Origin: a virus
Length of the DNA: 21,499 bases
Virus record (IMG/VR): IMGVR_UViG_3300031972_002939
Coordinates: 1 to 21,499 of that record
Direction: 5' to 3' (one strand)
Shown: positions 5,467-11,478 of the stretch, one piece after another
How positions within the stretch are numbered: the first letter of the stretch is position 1
Layout of the letters: the number at the start of each line of letters is the position of its first letter
Notes under the pieces: model-generated
Database searches by the model: none
What the model was told of the DNA's origin: nothing
What the model saw: only the letters and a program-made list of their open reading frames with translations
Program-made: the position numbers and the translations under genes

Positions 5467-5877
5467 TCAAGAACTATTTACAGATTTGTCCAAAAAATTT
5501 TCCAACTCTTTCCAGTTGTGGGGATACGAGAGCGCGAACACGGGTTTAATCCTTGTCCCCTGTTCGCTGATCTCTCGTATCTTCCCTGCCTCATACAACA
5601 ACACCTCAGATTTTTTCGGTTCCTTCTCCGAGGACCGCTTGACCAAGATAAAACACGGACAATCTTCTCTTTCAACATGGAACGCTATTTGGTGTGGTGA
5701 GATAGATATGCGATTACTTTTGCTTACTTTCAATTCGACTGTGAATAGCCTTCCTTCCTCAGTGAACCCCAACAGATCAGGAACACCTTGTGTTGCCCAA
5801 GATTCGATCCTAACCCAACGATATTTGGGCAGATTTTTCTTTACCTGTTTCCAGAAATTTGTCTCAGGATTAGCCAC
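5467..5877 (-). CDS. VRR-NUC domain nuclease
   Basis: The 136-aa product is a stand-alone VRR-NUC (PD-(D/E)xK) nuclease. Seen: MANPETNFWKQVKKNLPKY at the start; E25 (RIES); G31-V-P-D34 (the GxPD motif); FTVELK with E48 and K50 as the ExK pair; and SPHQ with Q63. The first residue is coded by GTG at 5877, and no clear SD is present; homologues I recall start at the same MANPE position. Free-standing phage VRR-NUC proteins are thought to cut branched DNA, and some such domains resolve Holliday junctions. It is the only leftward gene between two rightward clusters, bounded by element B on one side and the 5984 promoter region on the other, so it may be a separately acquired gene. Confidence 0.9.
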   Translation of the reverse strand: MANPETNFWKQVKKNLPKYRWVRIESWATQGVPDLLGFTEEGRLFTVELKVSKSNRISISPHQIAFHVEREDCPCFILVKRSSEKEPKKSEVLLYEAGKIREISEQGTRIKPVFALSYPHNWKELENFLDKSVNSS

Positions 5878-5945
5878 AGTAAATTTTTGGGGTTTTGTAA
5901 GTCTTTGTTATATGGGATATATTGGTGGAAAAAGGCATAAATGTC

Positions 5946-5953
5946 TGTATAAT
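5946..5953 (+). promoter_or_regulatory. Probable promoter (-10) for the 5984-9923 operon
   Basis: TGTATAAT ends at 5953, 31 bases before the ATG at 5984, in an AT-rich leader. The -35 region is weak (GTGGAA at the 17-base position; TTGGTG is slightly too far). It is the only promoter-like sequence before a run of fifteen overlapping genes, so it probably drives them all. Confidence 0.5.
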
Positions 5954-5983
5954 AAATAATAAAAACTAAAAAAAGGATAAATT

Positions 5984-6265
5984 ATGAAAACGATAACAGT
6001 ATATTACAAAAATGTTTATGGCAACGAACTTTGCTATCCAAAGTGTGAGACAGCAAAGAAATTAGCCAAGCTGACCAACAGCAAAACTTTCACTCACACC
6101 CATCTCAACGACATTCAATCACTTGGCTATGAAATTCTTGTCGGTGCTTACAATCCCAAAGATCAAGAGGGCGGTATGTCAAAAGCCGATAAAGCCCTAC
6201 AAAAGATGATTGATAGTGGTGATCTTTCGATCCATATTCTTAGACCAAATACATTTATTAGATAG
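5984..6265 (+). CDS. Conserved hypothetical protein (93 aa), first gene of small-ORF operon
   Basis: AAAGGA lies eight bases before the ATG. The product starts MKTITVYYKNVYGNELCYPK; a short N-terminal beta strand is followed by helices (CETAKKLAKLTNSKTFTH) and a segment SLGYEILVGAY. I recall similar VYYKNVYGNELIYP openings in marine phage genomes, always without function. There is no membrane segment. It leads the operon and is nine bases from the next gene. Confidence 0.8.
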   Translation: MKTITVYYKNVYGNELCYPKCETAKKLAKLTNSKTFTHTHLNDIQSLGYEILVGAYNPKDQEGGMSKADKALQKMIDSGDLSIHILRPNTFIR

Positions 6266-6274
6266 GGGAACAGC

Positions 6275-6490
6275 ATGAAATTTGAATCAAGGCTACAAAC
6301 AGAAAGTGAGATGCTTCAAAGCGCAAGCAGTGAAACAGAAGCCAGAGCAATCATACAGGGACACTCAACATGGTCTCTTAAAAACATGGTTAGTGTATTA
6401 AGTATTATGGAGGTGTTGAACACTCCTGAAGAAAACATGCGACTCAGATTAGCCAAACAAGAACTAAAAAGCCGAAAGGTGGGGGGATAG
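6275..6490 (+). CDS. Hypothetical helical protein (71 aa)
   Basis: AGGGGA precedes the ATG by about six bases. The 71-aa product, starting MKFESRLQTESEMLQSASSE, is predicted wholly helical from its composition and ends in a basic tail (KQELKSRKVGG). No Cys pair, membrane helix or catalytic motif is seen. It is separated by only two bases from the following zinc-ribbon gene. The function is unknown. Confidence 0.75.
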   Translation: MKFESRLQTESEMLQSASSETEARAIIQGHSTWSLKNMVSVLSIMEVLNTPEENMRLRLAKQELKSRKVGG

Positions 6491-6492
6491 AA

Positions 6493-6696
6493 ATGACTGA
6501 AGAAAAAAGAATCAACTGTGATATTTGCGAAATGGAAATACAGCCCGATGAACATGGGTGGCAGTACGGACACAATGCACGACCTTTCAAAGACGGGAGA
6601 GCCTGTGATTTATGCAACTCCTTTTTTGTGTTGCCCATGAGATTGGAAGGCATCAAGAAAGGTGGCTTTGTTAAACCTGTGGAGGTGTCCGAATGA
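6493..6696 (+). CDS. Small zinc-ribbon protein (67 aa)
   Basis: Two CxxC pairs, C9/C12 (NCDICEMEI) and C38/C41 (ACDLCNSFF), bracket GWQYGHNARP, the arrangement of a treble-clef or zinc ribbon. The C-x-x-C..GHNA.P...G.CCD.CN layout is one I have seen in phage ORFs without function. The ATG is preceded by a G-rich stretch (GGTGGGGGG) at a short distance. Its stop is overlapped by the next ATG (ATGA). A role as a nucleic-acid or protein adaptor is inference. Confidence 0.8.
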   Translation: MTEEKRINCDICEMEIQPDEHGWQYGHNARPFKDGRACDLCNSFFVLPMRLEGIKKGGFVKPVEVSE

Positions 6697-7025
6697 AGAC
6701 CTTTCTCAGAACAATTTTAGAGCAGTCCAAAAAAGACAAAATCAGATTTCGATTCAACATGCAGGTCGTGGAAGATCATGGTTGTGAGCCAGAAAAACGA
6801 GCGTGGGGATATGACATCGATCAAATAATCGAGGACCTACAGACATGGGATTTACCTTCTCACAAACTAATTGTGTTTGAGAACGGGGATTGGCTTTCAT
6901 GGGAAACATGGAATTTTGGAGAAGAATGTTTGGTTGATCTCACCTGTGATCTTGCTGACAGAACGAAGAAGATAAGAGAGCAGTGGGTAGACGACTACTA
7001 CGATCTGGGGAAGGGGTTGATATGA
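6693..7025 (+). CDS. Hypothetical acidic protein (110 aa)
   Basis: The start is GGAGG(TGTCCGA)ATG and overlaps the preceding stop. The product begins MKTFLRTILEQSKKDKIRFR; it then becomes acidic and Trp-rich (LQTWDLP, DWLSWETWNF), ending with a helical EQWVDDYYDLGKGLI. There is no membrane segment or recognised motif. It overlaps the following gene by ATGA. It belongs to the acidic small-protein run; the function is unknown. Confidence 0.75.
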   Translation: MKTFLRTILEQSKKDKIRFRFNMQVVEDHGCEPEKRAWGYDIDQIIEDLQTWDLPSHKLIVFENGDWLSWETWNFGEECLVDLTCDLADRTKKIREQWVDDYYDLGKGLI

Positions 7026-7417
7026 GGGAAGCAATACTGGAAAAAGGAAAATCGTATTGGGCATCGTTTGAAACGTATGGAATGGGGAACAGAAATATGT
7101 TCCTACATATGCCGAACAGTAATCTTGAGGCACTAGAACAAAAAGCCTCTGAACAAGACAAAGAGGACGAATACTATGAGTATGTTGACGACAGGTTCAT
7201 TCACTCATATGCCGAAGACTTAACCGAAGGAACATTGGACGATATTCTTCTCGCTTGTATTGGTCACAACATGGGTTTTGAAGGTGAGCCGACAGACTAC
7301 AACTATGTTGTTATAGGCTTGATAGACATCGATGAGATCATTATAGAAAACGATGACTTTGATGAGCTTCTTATGAGTACAAAAACAGTTTGGGAGGCAG
7401 ACTATGAGTCTAACTGA
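7022..7417 (+). CDS. Hypothetical acidic protein (131 aa)
   Basis: An ATG at 7022, overlapping the upstream TGA (ATGA) and preceded by GGGGAAGGGG, is chosen over an in-frame ATG at 6983 that lies deep inside the upstream gene. The 131-aa product starts MREAILEKGKSYWASFETYG and is strongly acidic, with DEYYEYVDDRF and IDIDEIIIENDDFDELL. It ends WEADYESN, and the codons for EADY carry the SD of the next gene. No catalytic motif is recognised. Confidence 0.75.
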   Translation: MREAILEKGKSYWASFETYGMGNRNMFLHMPNSNLEALEQKASEQDKEDEYYEYVDDRFIHSYAEDLTEGTLDDILLACIGHNMGFEGEPTDYNYVVIGLIDIDEIIIENDDFDELLMSTKTVWEADYESN

Positions 7418-7598
7418 AGAAATACACTTTCATTGGAAAGCGTTAGTGGATGCCGATGAAACAGAGAAATATGCTTTGGGGTTGACGGAAACGGAATACC
7501 ACATGGGCAAAATAATTGACCGAATACTGATTGATACAGGTCATGGAAGAATGACAATCAGACTAAAACTAGAACAGGGGGAAAAACGAGATGGATGA
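7404..7598 (+). CDS. Small hypothetical protein (64 aa)
   Basis: The ATG is preceded by GGGAGG seven bases upstream, and lies inside the last codons of the preceding gene (14-base overlap). The 64-aa product begins MSLTEEIHFHWKALVDADET. It is helical and mixed-charge, without membrane segment or Cys pair. The 17-base start context GGAGGCAGACTATGAGT is identical to that of the gene at 7874. Its function is unknown. Confidence 0.7.
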   Translation: MSLTEEIHFHWKALVDADETEKYALGLTETEYHMGKIIDRILIDTGHGRMTIRLKLEQGEKRDG

Positions 7599-7881
7599 AC
7601 CAAATGTAAAAAGAGCGCACAGGGTAGTTTTGGCGCAACACAAAGATTATTTAATTAGTGTGTTTTCGCTGACACCCGACCCTAAATTTGTTGAGTACGA
7701 AAAGACAGAAGACATGGACATTTTAAGTGGTGATGAAATAGGCAACTACGGATACCAAATTTATAACCAAGACGAGGAAATTATTTCTGAAGACTTGTGT
7801 TGTATGGGGGATGAAGATGCTTGTCTGGAAAATGCAAAAAATGAAATTAGGGTTTTGATAGAGGAGGCAGACTATGAGTGA
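7591..7881 (+). CDS. Hypothetical acidic protein (96 aa)
   Basis: CAGGGGG about ten bases before the ATG serves as SD. The product starts MDEPNVKRAHRVVLAQHKDY and has a probable beta-rich middle (YLISVFSLTPDPKFVEY, YGYQIYNQDEEI) followed by an acidic helix with CCMGDEDAC. Three closely spaced cysteines are present but do not form a standard zinc pattern. It ends IEEADYE; those codons supply the SD of the next gene. Not recognised. Confidence 0.75.
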   Translation: MDEPNVKRAHRVVLAQHKDYLISVFSLTPDPKFVEYEKTEDMDILSGDEIGNYGYQIYNQDEEIISEDLCCMGDEDACLENAKNEIRVLIEEADYE

Positions 7882-8071
7882 AATAACCGACAACCTGCAA
7901 CACTTCCTCAAGGTACAGAGCCAGTTGTTCGAACAGGCTAGAGTACAGGCAACGAAACAAGCAGACGATTTGGGGATCACACAATTCGAGCCGAGAATGG
8001 ACTTTATTCAACAGAGAATGGACGAGCTTCTGGGTGTTTATTCAAGATATTATCGAAGGAGAAAACCATGA
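7874..8071 (+). CDS. Small helical hypothetical protein (65 aa)
   Basis: GAGGAGG lies seven bases before the ATG. The product, starting MSEITDNLQHFLKVQSQLFE, is glutamine-rich and helical, with a basic C terminus (YSRYYRRRKP). It resembles a short coiled coil or oligomerisation segment. No motif is recognised. It overlaps the neighbours by 8 and 4 bases. Confidence 0.7.
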   Translation: MSEITDNLQHFLKVQSQLFEQARVQATKQADDLGITQFEPRMDFIQQRMDELLGVYSRYYRRRKP

Positions 8072-8325
8072 GTGTTAAGCACGAAATATTGTTAGACAAA
8101 ATAACTGAATGGCTAGAGCAAGAGGCAGAAGGTCAAGAGGTTATTGATGAGTACGAAGGTGGTTTACGACCTAAATGCACAGACGGAACAGACGACATCA
8201 TAGAAGGGCGGGTTGAGTCTGCTAATGCTTTACTTGAGCAAATTAAAAAATGGGAGACCGAAGACGATGAAGCTCAAGCGATAGACGATAACTATATGTC
8301 AACAGAGGAGGCGAGCGATGAGTGA
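8068..8325 (+). CDS. Highly acidic hypothetical protein (85 aa)
   Basis: AAGGAG sits seven bases upstream of the ATG. I count 27 Asp/Glu in 85 residues against about 7 Lys/Arg, so the net charge is near -20. It begins MSVKHEILLDKITEWLEQEA and ends STEEASDE, with no membrane segment. Strongly acidic small phage proteins include DNA mimics that block host nucleases, but also scaffolding-like or unrelated proteins. Charge alone is weak evidence, so no function is assigned. Confidence 0.7.
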   Translation: MSVKHEILLDKITEWLEQEAEGQEVIDEYEGGLRPKCTDGTDDIIEGRVESANALLEQIKKWETEDDEAQAIDDNYMSTEEASDE

Positions 8326-8686
8326 CATAGGAAACAGATGCGTTCATTGTGGAGAGGATACTTCTTTTGGAAGTGGACGATTCGTGAACAGGATACCTGC
8401 TGATGCAGATTATGAGGCAACGGACAGCGAAGGCAAAATCATCTTTGCTGATGGTGAATATCGAGACGGATACGCTTGTCCAGATTGTAGTGGTTTCGAC
8501 TGCGACAGGTGTGATGAGATGATCTACATTGACGAAGACCTAACACCGGATTGTGTTTATGACTGTGACACTGATGATAGAGCGAACGATAATTTTTCAG
8601 ATGGTGCATGGAGAGTGCATGAGGAATGTCTGACCAAACAAGAAAGAACTGTTTACAAACGAAACAGAGAACTGGGGGTGGTGTGA
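8318..8686 (+). CDS. Cys-rich zinc-binding protein (122 aa)
   Basis: GAGGAGG precedes the ATG at seven bases. The product starts MSDIGNRCVHCGEDTSFGSG and has C8/C11, C54/C57 (ACPDC), C62/C65 (CDRC), C79, C83 and H101/C104. That is enough for two or three zinc sites. RFVNRIPADADYE and the late SDGAWRVHEECL block are part of a layout I recall from marine phage ORFs. The protein is very acidic outside the Cys clusters. The function is unknown. The stop overlaps the next ATG by one base (TGATG). Confidence 0.8.
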   Translation: MSDIGNRCVHCGEDTSFGSGRFVNRIPADADYEATDSEGKIIFADGEYRDGYACPDCSGFDCDRCDEMIYIDEDLTPDCVYDCDTDDRANDNFSDGAWRVHEECLTKQERTVYKRNRELGVV

Positions 8687-9012
8687 TGAGTAATGTTGAT
8701 TGGATTACAAGCGAACAGCTTGAAACAGGGAAGACCAAAGCTTTAAAAATCTTCAACGAGTTTTGTGAGCATTCTGGTTGTGAACAAGAATGGATAGAAA
8801 TAGAGATTGACGGAAAATATTTTGATGTTGAGTGCTATGACGAAACTGGTGCAGACACAGGAAACTATCGAAAAGGCACTATGTATTGTGCGATATATCC
8901 TACTTATCTGAATCAAGATGGGTGGAGAGAAACAGATGGAACTGAGTGGATTCGTTTGTTTATAAAAGTGGACGGAAACTTATTTACAAAAACGGAGGCA
9001 ACCGATGAGTAA
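8686..9012 (+). CDS. Hypothetical acidic protein (108 aa)
   Basis: The ATG at 8686 (TGATG overlap, GGGGGTGG upstream) is preferred over an in-frame codon at 8626 inside the upstream gene. The product begins MSNVDWITSEQLETGKTKAL and contains a beta-looking IEIEIDGKYFDVECYDETG. It ends TKTEATDE, whose codons GGAGGC supply the next SD. It has no membrane helix and no recognised catalytic motif. Not recognised. Confidence 0.75.
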   Translation: MSNVDWITSEQLETGKTKALKIFNEFCEHSGCEQEWIEIEIDGKYFDVECYDETGADTGNYRKGTMYCAIYPTYLNQDGWRETDGTEWIRLFIKVDGNLFTKTEATDE

Positions 9013-9229
9013 TGGTGCAAAGGTTAATTTTACCTCAGACAATGGGGGAGTGGTTTATCTTGGTTTCGGACGTGGCAACATACGGTTTGAGATAGATCAA
9101 AAGACGGGCCAAACAAAGTTTTGGAATCCAAAAGAAACAGCGAGCCCGCAAGTCAATAGTTTATTAATCCAGAGAGCGAAAGCGATCTACAAAAAAGAAA
9201 GGAGGACGCATGACAAAAATATGGCGTAA
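9005..9229 (+). CDS. Small hypothetical protein (74 aa)
   Basis: GGAGG precedes the ATG by seven bases. The product, starting MSNGAKVNFTSDNGGVVYLG, has a beta-rich first half (VVYLGFGRGNIRFEIDQKTG) and a basic helical end (RAKAIYKKERRTHDKN). It overlaps the next gene by 20 bases. The charge pattern is the reverse of its acidic neighbours. Its function is unknown. Confidence 0.7.
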   Translation: MSNGAKVNFTSDNGGVVYLGFGRGNIRFEIDQKTGQTKFWNPKETASPQVNSLLIQRAKAIYKKERRTHDKNMA

Positions 9230-9452
9230 GAACGAGTGGGAGCAATTGAAGTTGTTTCCTGTATCAAAACAAGAACGAAAGAATGTTTTAACGAACGGCT
9301 TTAGGGTGTTTGTTTTTAGAATGTTTGACAAAAACTGTAGGGAAAGACGAGAACACGGGCAAGAAGAATACAAAAACGTGTTTCGATACTACAGAAAAAA
9401 CCACGATTGGTTATTAGAAAAATACTACAAGAAAATTGGTACGAGCCAATGA
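9210..9452 (+). CDS. Small basic hypothetical protein (80 aa)
   Basis: A near-perfect SD, AAAGGAGG, lies four to five bases before the ATG. The 80-aa product begins MTKIWRKNEWEQLKLFPVSK and is Arg/Lys and aromatic rich (NVFRYYRKNHDWLLEKYYKK). It is probably a helical nucleic-acid-binding or membrane-peripheral protein, but this is only from composition. Its stop overlaps the next start (ATGA). Confidence 0.7.
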   Translation: MTKIWRKNEWEQLKLFPVSKQERKNVLTNGFRVFVFRMFDKNCRERREHGQEEYKNVFRYYRKNHDWLLEKYYKKIGTSQ

Positions 9453-9742
9453 GAACCAATATTCCTATAGACCTTACCAAGGACGAGCGTTTGGACCTTG
9501 CCCAAAAATATACAGGCACGACACACAAAAAACTGCTGACTCGAAAAGAGTTGACCGAGATTGTCCAAGCCTTCGTGCAGGAACTCATTGAGGCAGACAC
9601 TTCTGTTAAGAAAACGAAAGAACGAGTGGTGGAAGAAGGAACGTGGACCAAGACCTATTTTTATGAGGGAAAACGTGTCTCGGAAAAAGAATGGAACAAA
9701 AAACCCAACGGAGCAAGAAAGTTTTATGGTTATGATAGCTAA
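9449..9742 (+). CDS. Hypothetical protein (97 aa)
   Basis: The ATG at 9449 overlaps the upstream stop (ATGA) and is preferred over an earlier in-frame ATG at 9407 lying inside that gene. The product starts MRTNIPIDLTKDERLDLAQK, has a helical N-terminal region with a DxSxxE-like LTRKELTEIVQAF segment, and ends in a basic, aromatic tail (KKPNGARKFYGYDS). The SD is weak, so translation may be coupled. The function is unknown. Confidence 0.7.
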   Translation: MRTNIPIDLTKDERLDLAQKYTGTTHKKLLTRKELTEIVQAFVQELIEADTSVKKTKERVVEEGTWTKTYFYEGKRVSEKEWNKKPNGARKFYGYDS

Positions 9743-9923
9743 AGTAAAGCAAGATTCTTTATCAGAAATGTCTGATGTTGAAATTTTAAGGTTGCACAAC
9801 GAACTAAAGAAAGAGGCTAGAGTTCACGCTGAACTGACGAGCGCAATAACGGTGGAATTGGTCAACAGAGGTTGGCGACAAGAAGATTTTGAAAAGTGGA
9901 CTTGGAGACTTCCAGGGGATTAA
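9726..9923 (+). CDS. Hypothetical helical protein (65 aa), last gene of the operon
   Basis: An ATG at 9726 (or at 9732) inside the end of the previous gene is preceded by GGAGCAAG. The product starts MVMIAKVKQDSLSEMSDVEI, continues with a charged helix (RLHNELKKEARVHAEL) and ends DFEKWTWRLPGD. Its TAA at 9921-9923 shares bases with the TAA of the convergent leftward 47-aa gene (9922-9920), so there is no intergenic terminator. The function is unknown. Confidence 0.65.
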   Translation: MVMIAKVKQDSLSEMSDVEILRLHNELKKEARVHAELTSAITVELVNRGWRQEDFEKWTWRLPGD

Positions 9924-10063
9924 GCACTGTAAAGGCGTTCCATCATCTTTTCAAACATTTTTCTAAAATCAATTAAAGACATAAAAGACATGTCGTTCAA
10001 ACTTTGTTCCTTGCAGTATATTTTATAGCAGTCTTCGAGTTGCTGTTCTGTGTACAAAACCAC
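9920..10063 (-). CDS. Small conserved phage protein, TEQQL..YKIY type (47 aa)
   Basis: A GTG start at 10063 shares one base with the TAG of terS (TAGTG) and has GAGGAAG about six bases upstream. The product starts MVLYTEQQLEDCYKIYCKEQ and contains FMSLIDFRKMFEKMMERLY. The pairing of a TE.QL..AYKIY helix with a F.SLEDFR..FE helix is a pattern I recognise from many marine phage small ORFs of unknown function. It is the last gene of the leftward unit and converges on the 65-aa gene with overlapping stop codons. Confidence 0.75.
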   Translation of the reverse strand: MVLYTEQQLEDCYKIYCKEQSLNDMSFMSLIDFRKMFEKMMERLYSA

Positions 10064-10563
10064 TAAACTTCCTCAAACTCAGCTTCTTCGGCTTCGAGCA
10101 AAGGTTGGTAGTCTGCAAGTAAAGCGTCTATTTTCTGTTTTATTTGTTTTTCTGACAAAGATTCGAGCGTACCTGTGCGGATCTCTTTTCTCTCAACGTA
10201 AATTCCAGCGGCACGGCCTCTTTGCACTTCGGCAGAAACAGCGGCGGTCAAATTACCTTTATCAATGGCTTGGTCTCGAATCTCAGCAAGTTTTCTGATG
10301 TGTCTGTCAAAAGTGACATCAAACTTTTGCTGCACTTCGCTTTGTAGTTCTTGTATGTATCGAACAACCAAAGGAAACTTTCTTGGGTTGGTAAGTTCTG
10401 AGGCTCGTACGTGTGCGCTTGATTTGCCATAGCCTGCATCTATCGCACATTCTGTTTTGGTTTTTGTTCCATCGTTGTAAACAAACTCTCTTGCAAACCT
10501 TTTTTGTTTGTCTGTGAGGTGCTTACTGTTTTTCCCTGTAGGGTTGCCAGAACCGTTTTCCAT
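10063..10563 (-). CDS. terS: Terminase small subunit
   Basis: The 166-aa product matches small terminases that recognise the packaging start site. After a flexible N terminus, residues 15-75 hold the helix-turn-helix segment, with LTDKQKRFAREFVYNDG, ECAIDAGYGKSSAHVRASEL and a closing VVRYIQEL. The C-terminal half is a charged helical region (residues 75-155) suited to oligomerisation, and the acidic tail EEAEFEEV could contact the large subunit. The arrangement resembles the Terminase_2/XtmA group. It lies about 8.4 kb from terL, on the same strand but in a different cluster. No good SD precedes the ATG; a short upstream reading frame with an AAGGAG may couple translation. Confidence 0.92.
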   Translation of the reverse strand: MENGSGNPTGKNSKHLTDKQKRFAREFVYNDGTKTKTECAIDAGYGKSSAHVRASELTNPRKFPLVVRYIQELQSEVQQKFDVTFDRHIRKLAEIRDQAIDKGNLTAAVSAEVQRGRAAGIYVERKEIRTGTLESLSEKQIKQKIDALLADYQPLLEAEEAEFEEV

Positions 10564-10572
10564 ACCCGAAGT

Positions 10573-10617
10573 TTAGCAATAAAAGAGCCATAGTAAACCC
10601 CATAAGAGCCATCGCAT
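10573..10617 (-). CDS. Possible 14-aa hydrophobic leader peptide upstream of terS
   Basis: AAGGAG lies eight bases before an ATG at 10617 that opens a 14-codon frame, MRWLLWGLLWLFYC. It ends ten bases before the terS ATG. A second ATG at 10612 in another frame would give a 29-aa peptide overlapping terS. One of these short frames probably uses the SD and hands ribosomes to terS, which lacks its own. The peptide is purely hydrophobic. This may simply be a long leader with a poorly placed SD. Confidence 0.25.
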   Translation of the reverse strand: MRWLLWGLLWLFYC

Positions 10618-10961
10618 ACGCTAAACTCCTTATAAATCAAGGGCAAAAATGTTAGACCATAAGTCCTGTCTCATAAAAATTTGCTTTTTTTACTATGGCA
10701 AATGCGCAAAAACACCCTTTTTTCCTTAGATTATTAGATGAACCTTAGACGGCCCATATAACATTGAAACCCCTATAGGGCTTATATTTGGAGCAAATTA
10801 CTCCGTGTTAGACGGAATTTGTTCGTTGCACGTGATAGTCTTTTTCTCTGAAAAACTCAAAAATCCATCTAAGATATAATGTTTTGATGAAAAGTAGGGT
10901 ATATAGGGTTTCCAGTATTATATTAGATATGTATTAGACGAACATTCGTCCATATAACATT
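10618..10961. other. Gene-free interval upstream of terS
   Basis: No credible coding frame is seen on either strand across about 345 bases between the terS leader and the DUF3310 gene. The region is AT-rich with T- and A-runs, and it carries a scatter of TTAGAC/TTAGAT heptamers, two copies of CCATATAACATT, the palindrome CCCTATAGGG (near 10770-10780) and the inverted repeat GACGAACATTCGTC (10937-10950). It could be an origin, a packaging (pac/cos-like) site next to terS, or a regulatory region. Confidence 0.65.
10652..10961. repeat. Iteron-like TTAGACG/TTAGATG cluster
   Basis: TTAGACG occurs at 10745-10751, 10808-10814 and 10934-10940. Close variants are TTAGACC (10652), TTAGATG (10734), TTAGATA (10923), TTAGATT (10726) and, on the minus strand, TTAGATG at 10866-10872. 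Two of the TTAGACG copies (10745 and 10934) are followed after a few bases by the identical 12-mer CCATATAACATT (10754-10765 and 10950-10961). Spacing is irregular, so this is a weak iteron array at best, but the enrichment in a small gene-free region is striking by eye. Confidence 0.6.
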
Positions 10962-11195
10962 TCACTGGTCTTGTTGTTTTGAAACCACGAGTATCAGTCG
11001 GTCCAAATACCACCGGGCCTTCTTTAGATCCTCGATGGGTTTGCCTTTGTGTGGAAACCTCAGAAGATATTTCATTATGTTTCCGAGCAAGTATCCAATG
11101 AATCCCTGGTCCCCGATCCCCGCTTCAATGACATCGATCACTTCCACTCCACCTTTTTTATAATGAGGCGGGTGATTTACCATGTCATCAGACAT
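10962..11195 (-). CDS. DUF3310 protein (T7 gp1.7-like family)
   Basis: The 77-aa product has the DUF3310 signature: VNHPPHYKKGGVEVIDVIEA at the N terminus and GYLLGNIMKYLLRFPHKGKP followed by LKKARWYLDRLI. The family includes T7 gp1.7, reported as a nucleoside monophosphate kinase without a P-loop. Whether this short version has that activity is unknown. Starting at ATG 11195 (GAGGGA upstream) gives the usual length for compact members. It overlaps the upstream gene by eight bases. A role in nucleotide metabolism during phage replication is inferred from the family. Confidence 0.9.
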   Translation of the reverse strand: MSDDMVNHPPHYKKGGVEVIDVIEAGIGDQGFIGYLLGNIMKYLLRFPHKGKPIEDLKKARWYLDRLILVVSKQQDQ

Positions 11196-11478
11196 ATTCC
11201 CTCACAAAAATGGGTGTTTGTTCTCCAACATAGGCTCCCACGACATTAAACTCCATGTGTTCGACCGCATCTTCAAGGCTCATGTCTCGTGTAAGCACCT
11301 GAACGCAGTGATCGTAGCTGTAAACGGCTCGAGGTGGACCCCATTCGTTTGAAACACCCACAAAGGCTTCTTCAAATCCGTCTGCAACCAACATGGCCTC
11401 ACCGGAATCTTCTAAAAACTCCGCCCAGTCAGACAATTTTTTTGGTCCAATACCCACAATGCTTCTTATCTTTGCCAT
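11188..11478 (-). CDS. Conserved hypothetical protein (96 aa)
   Basis: The product starts MAKIRSIVGIGPKKLSDWAE and ends with MEFNVVGAYVGEQTPIFVREY, preceded by a helical SLEDAVEHMEF. The tail 'E.MEFNV.GA..GE.TP.F' is familiar from phage small ORFs without function. It appears soluble, alpha/beta, with no Cys site. The region around residues 20-60 (SGEAMLVADGFEEAFVGVS) suggests a small beta sheet. It overlaps both neighbours (13 and 8 bases) within the leftward unit. Confidence 0.8.
   Translation of the reverse strand: MAKIRSIVGIGPKKLSDWAEFLEDSGEAMLVADGFEEAFVGVSNEWGPPRAVYSYDHCVQVLTRDMSLEDAVEHMEFNVVGAYVGEQTPIFVREYV

Noticed and set aside
5295-5549. An 84-codon plus-strand frame starting at the stop of the 130-aa gene
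   Set aside because: It crosses both hairpins and enters VRR-NUC antisense; no SD; composition not protein-like.
5231-5959. A 242-codon open frame on the plus strand
   Set aside because: It is antisense to the VRR-NUC gene, runs through structured element B and the 5304 hairpin, has no SD, and its translation looks like random composition.
6983-7021. Upstream in-frame start for the 131-aa gene
   Set aside because: It lies inside the preceding gene; the ATG at 7022 has an ATGA overlap and a G-rich SD.
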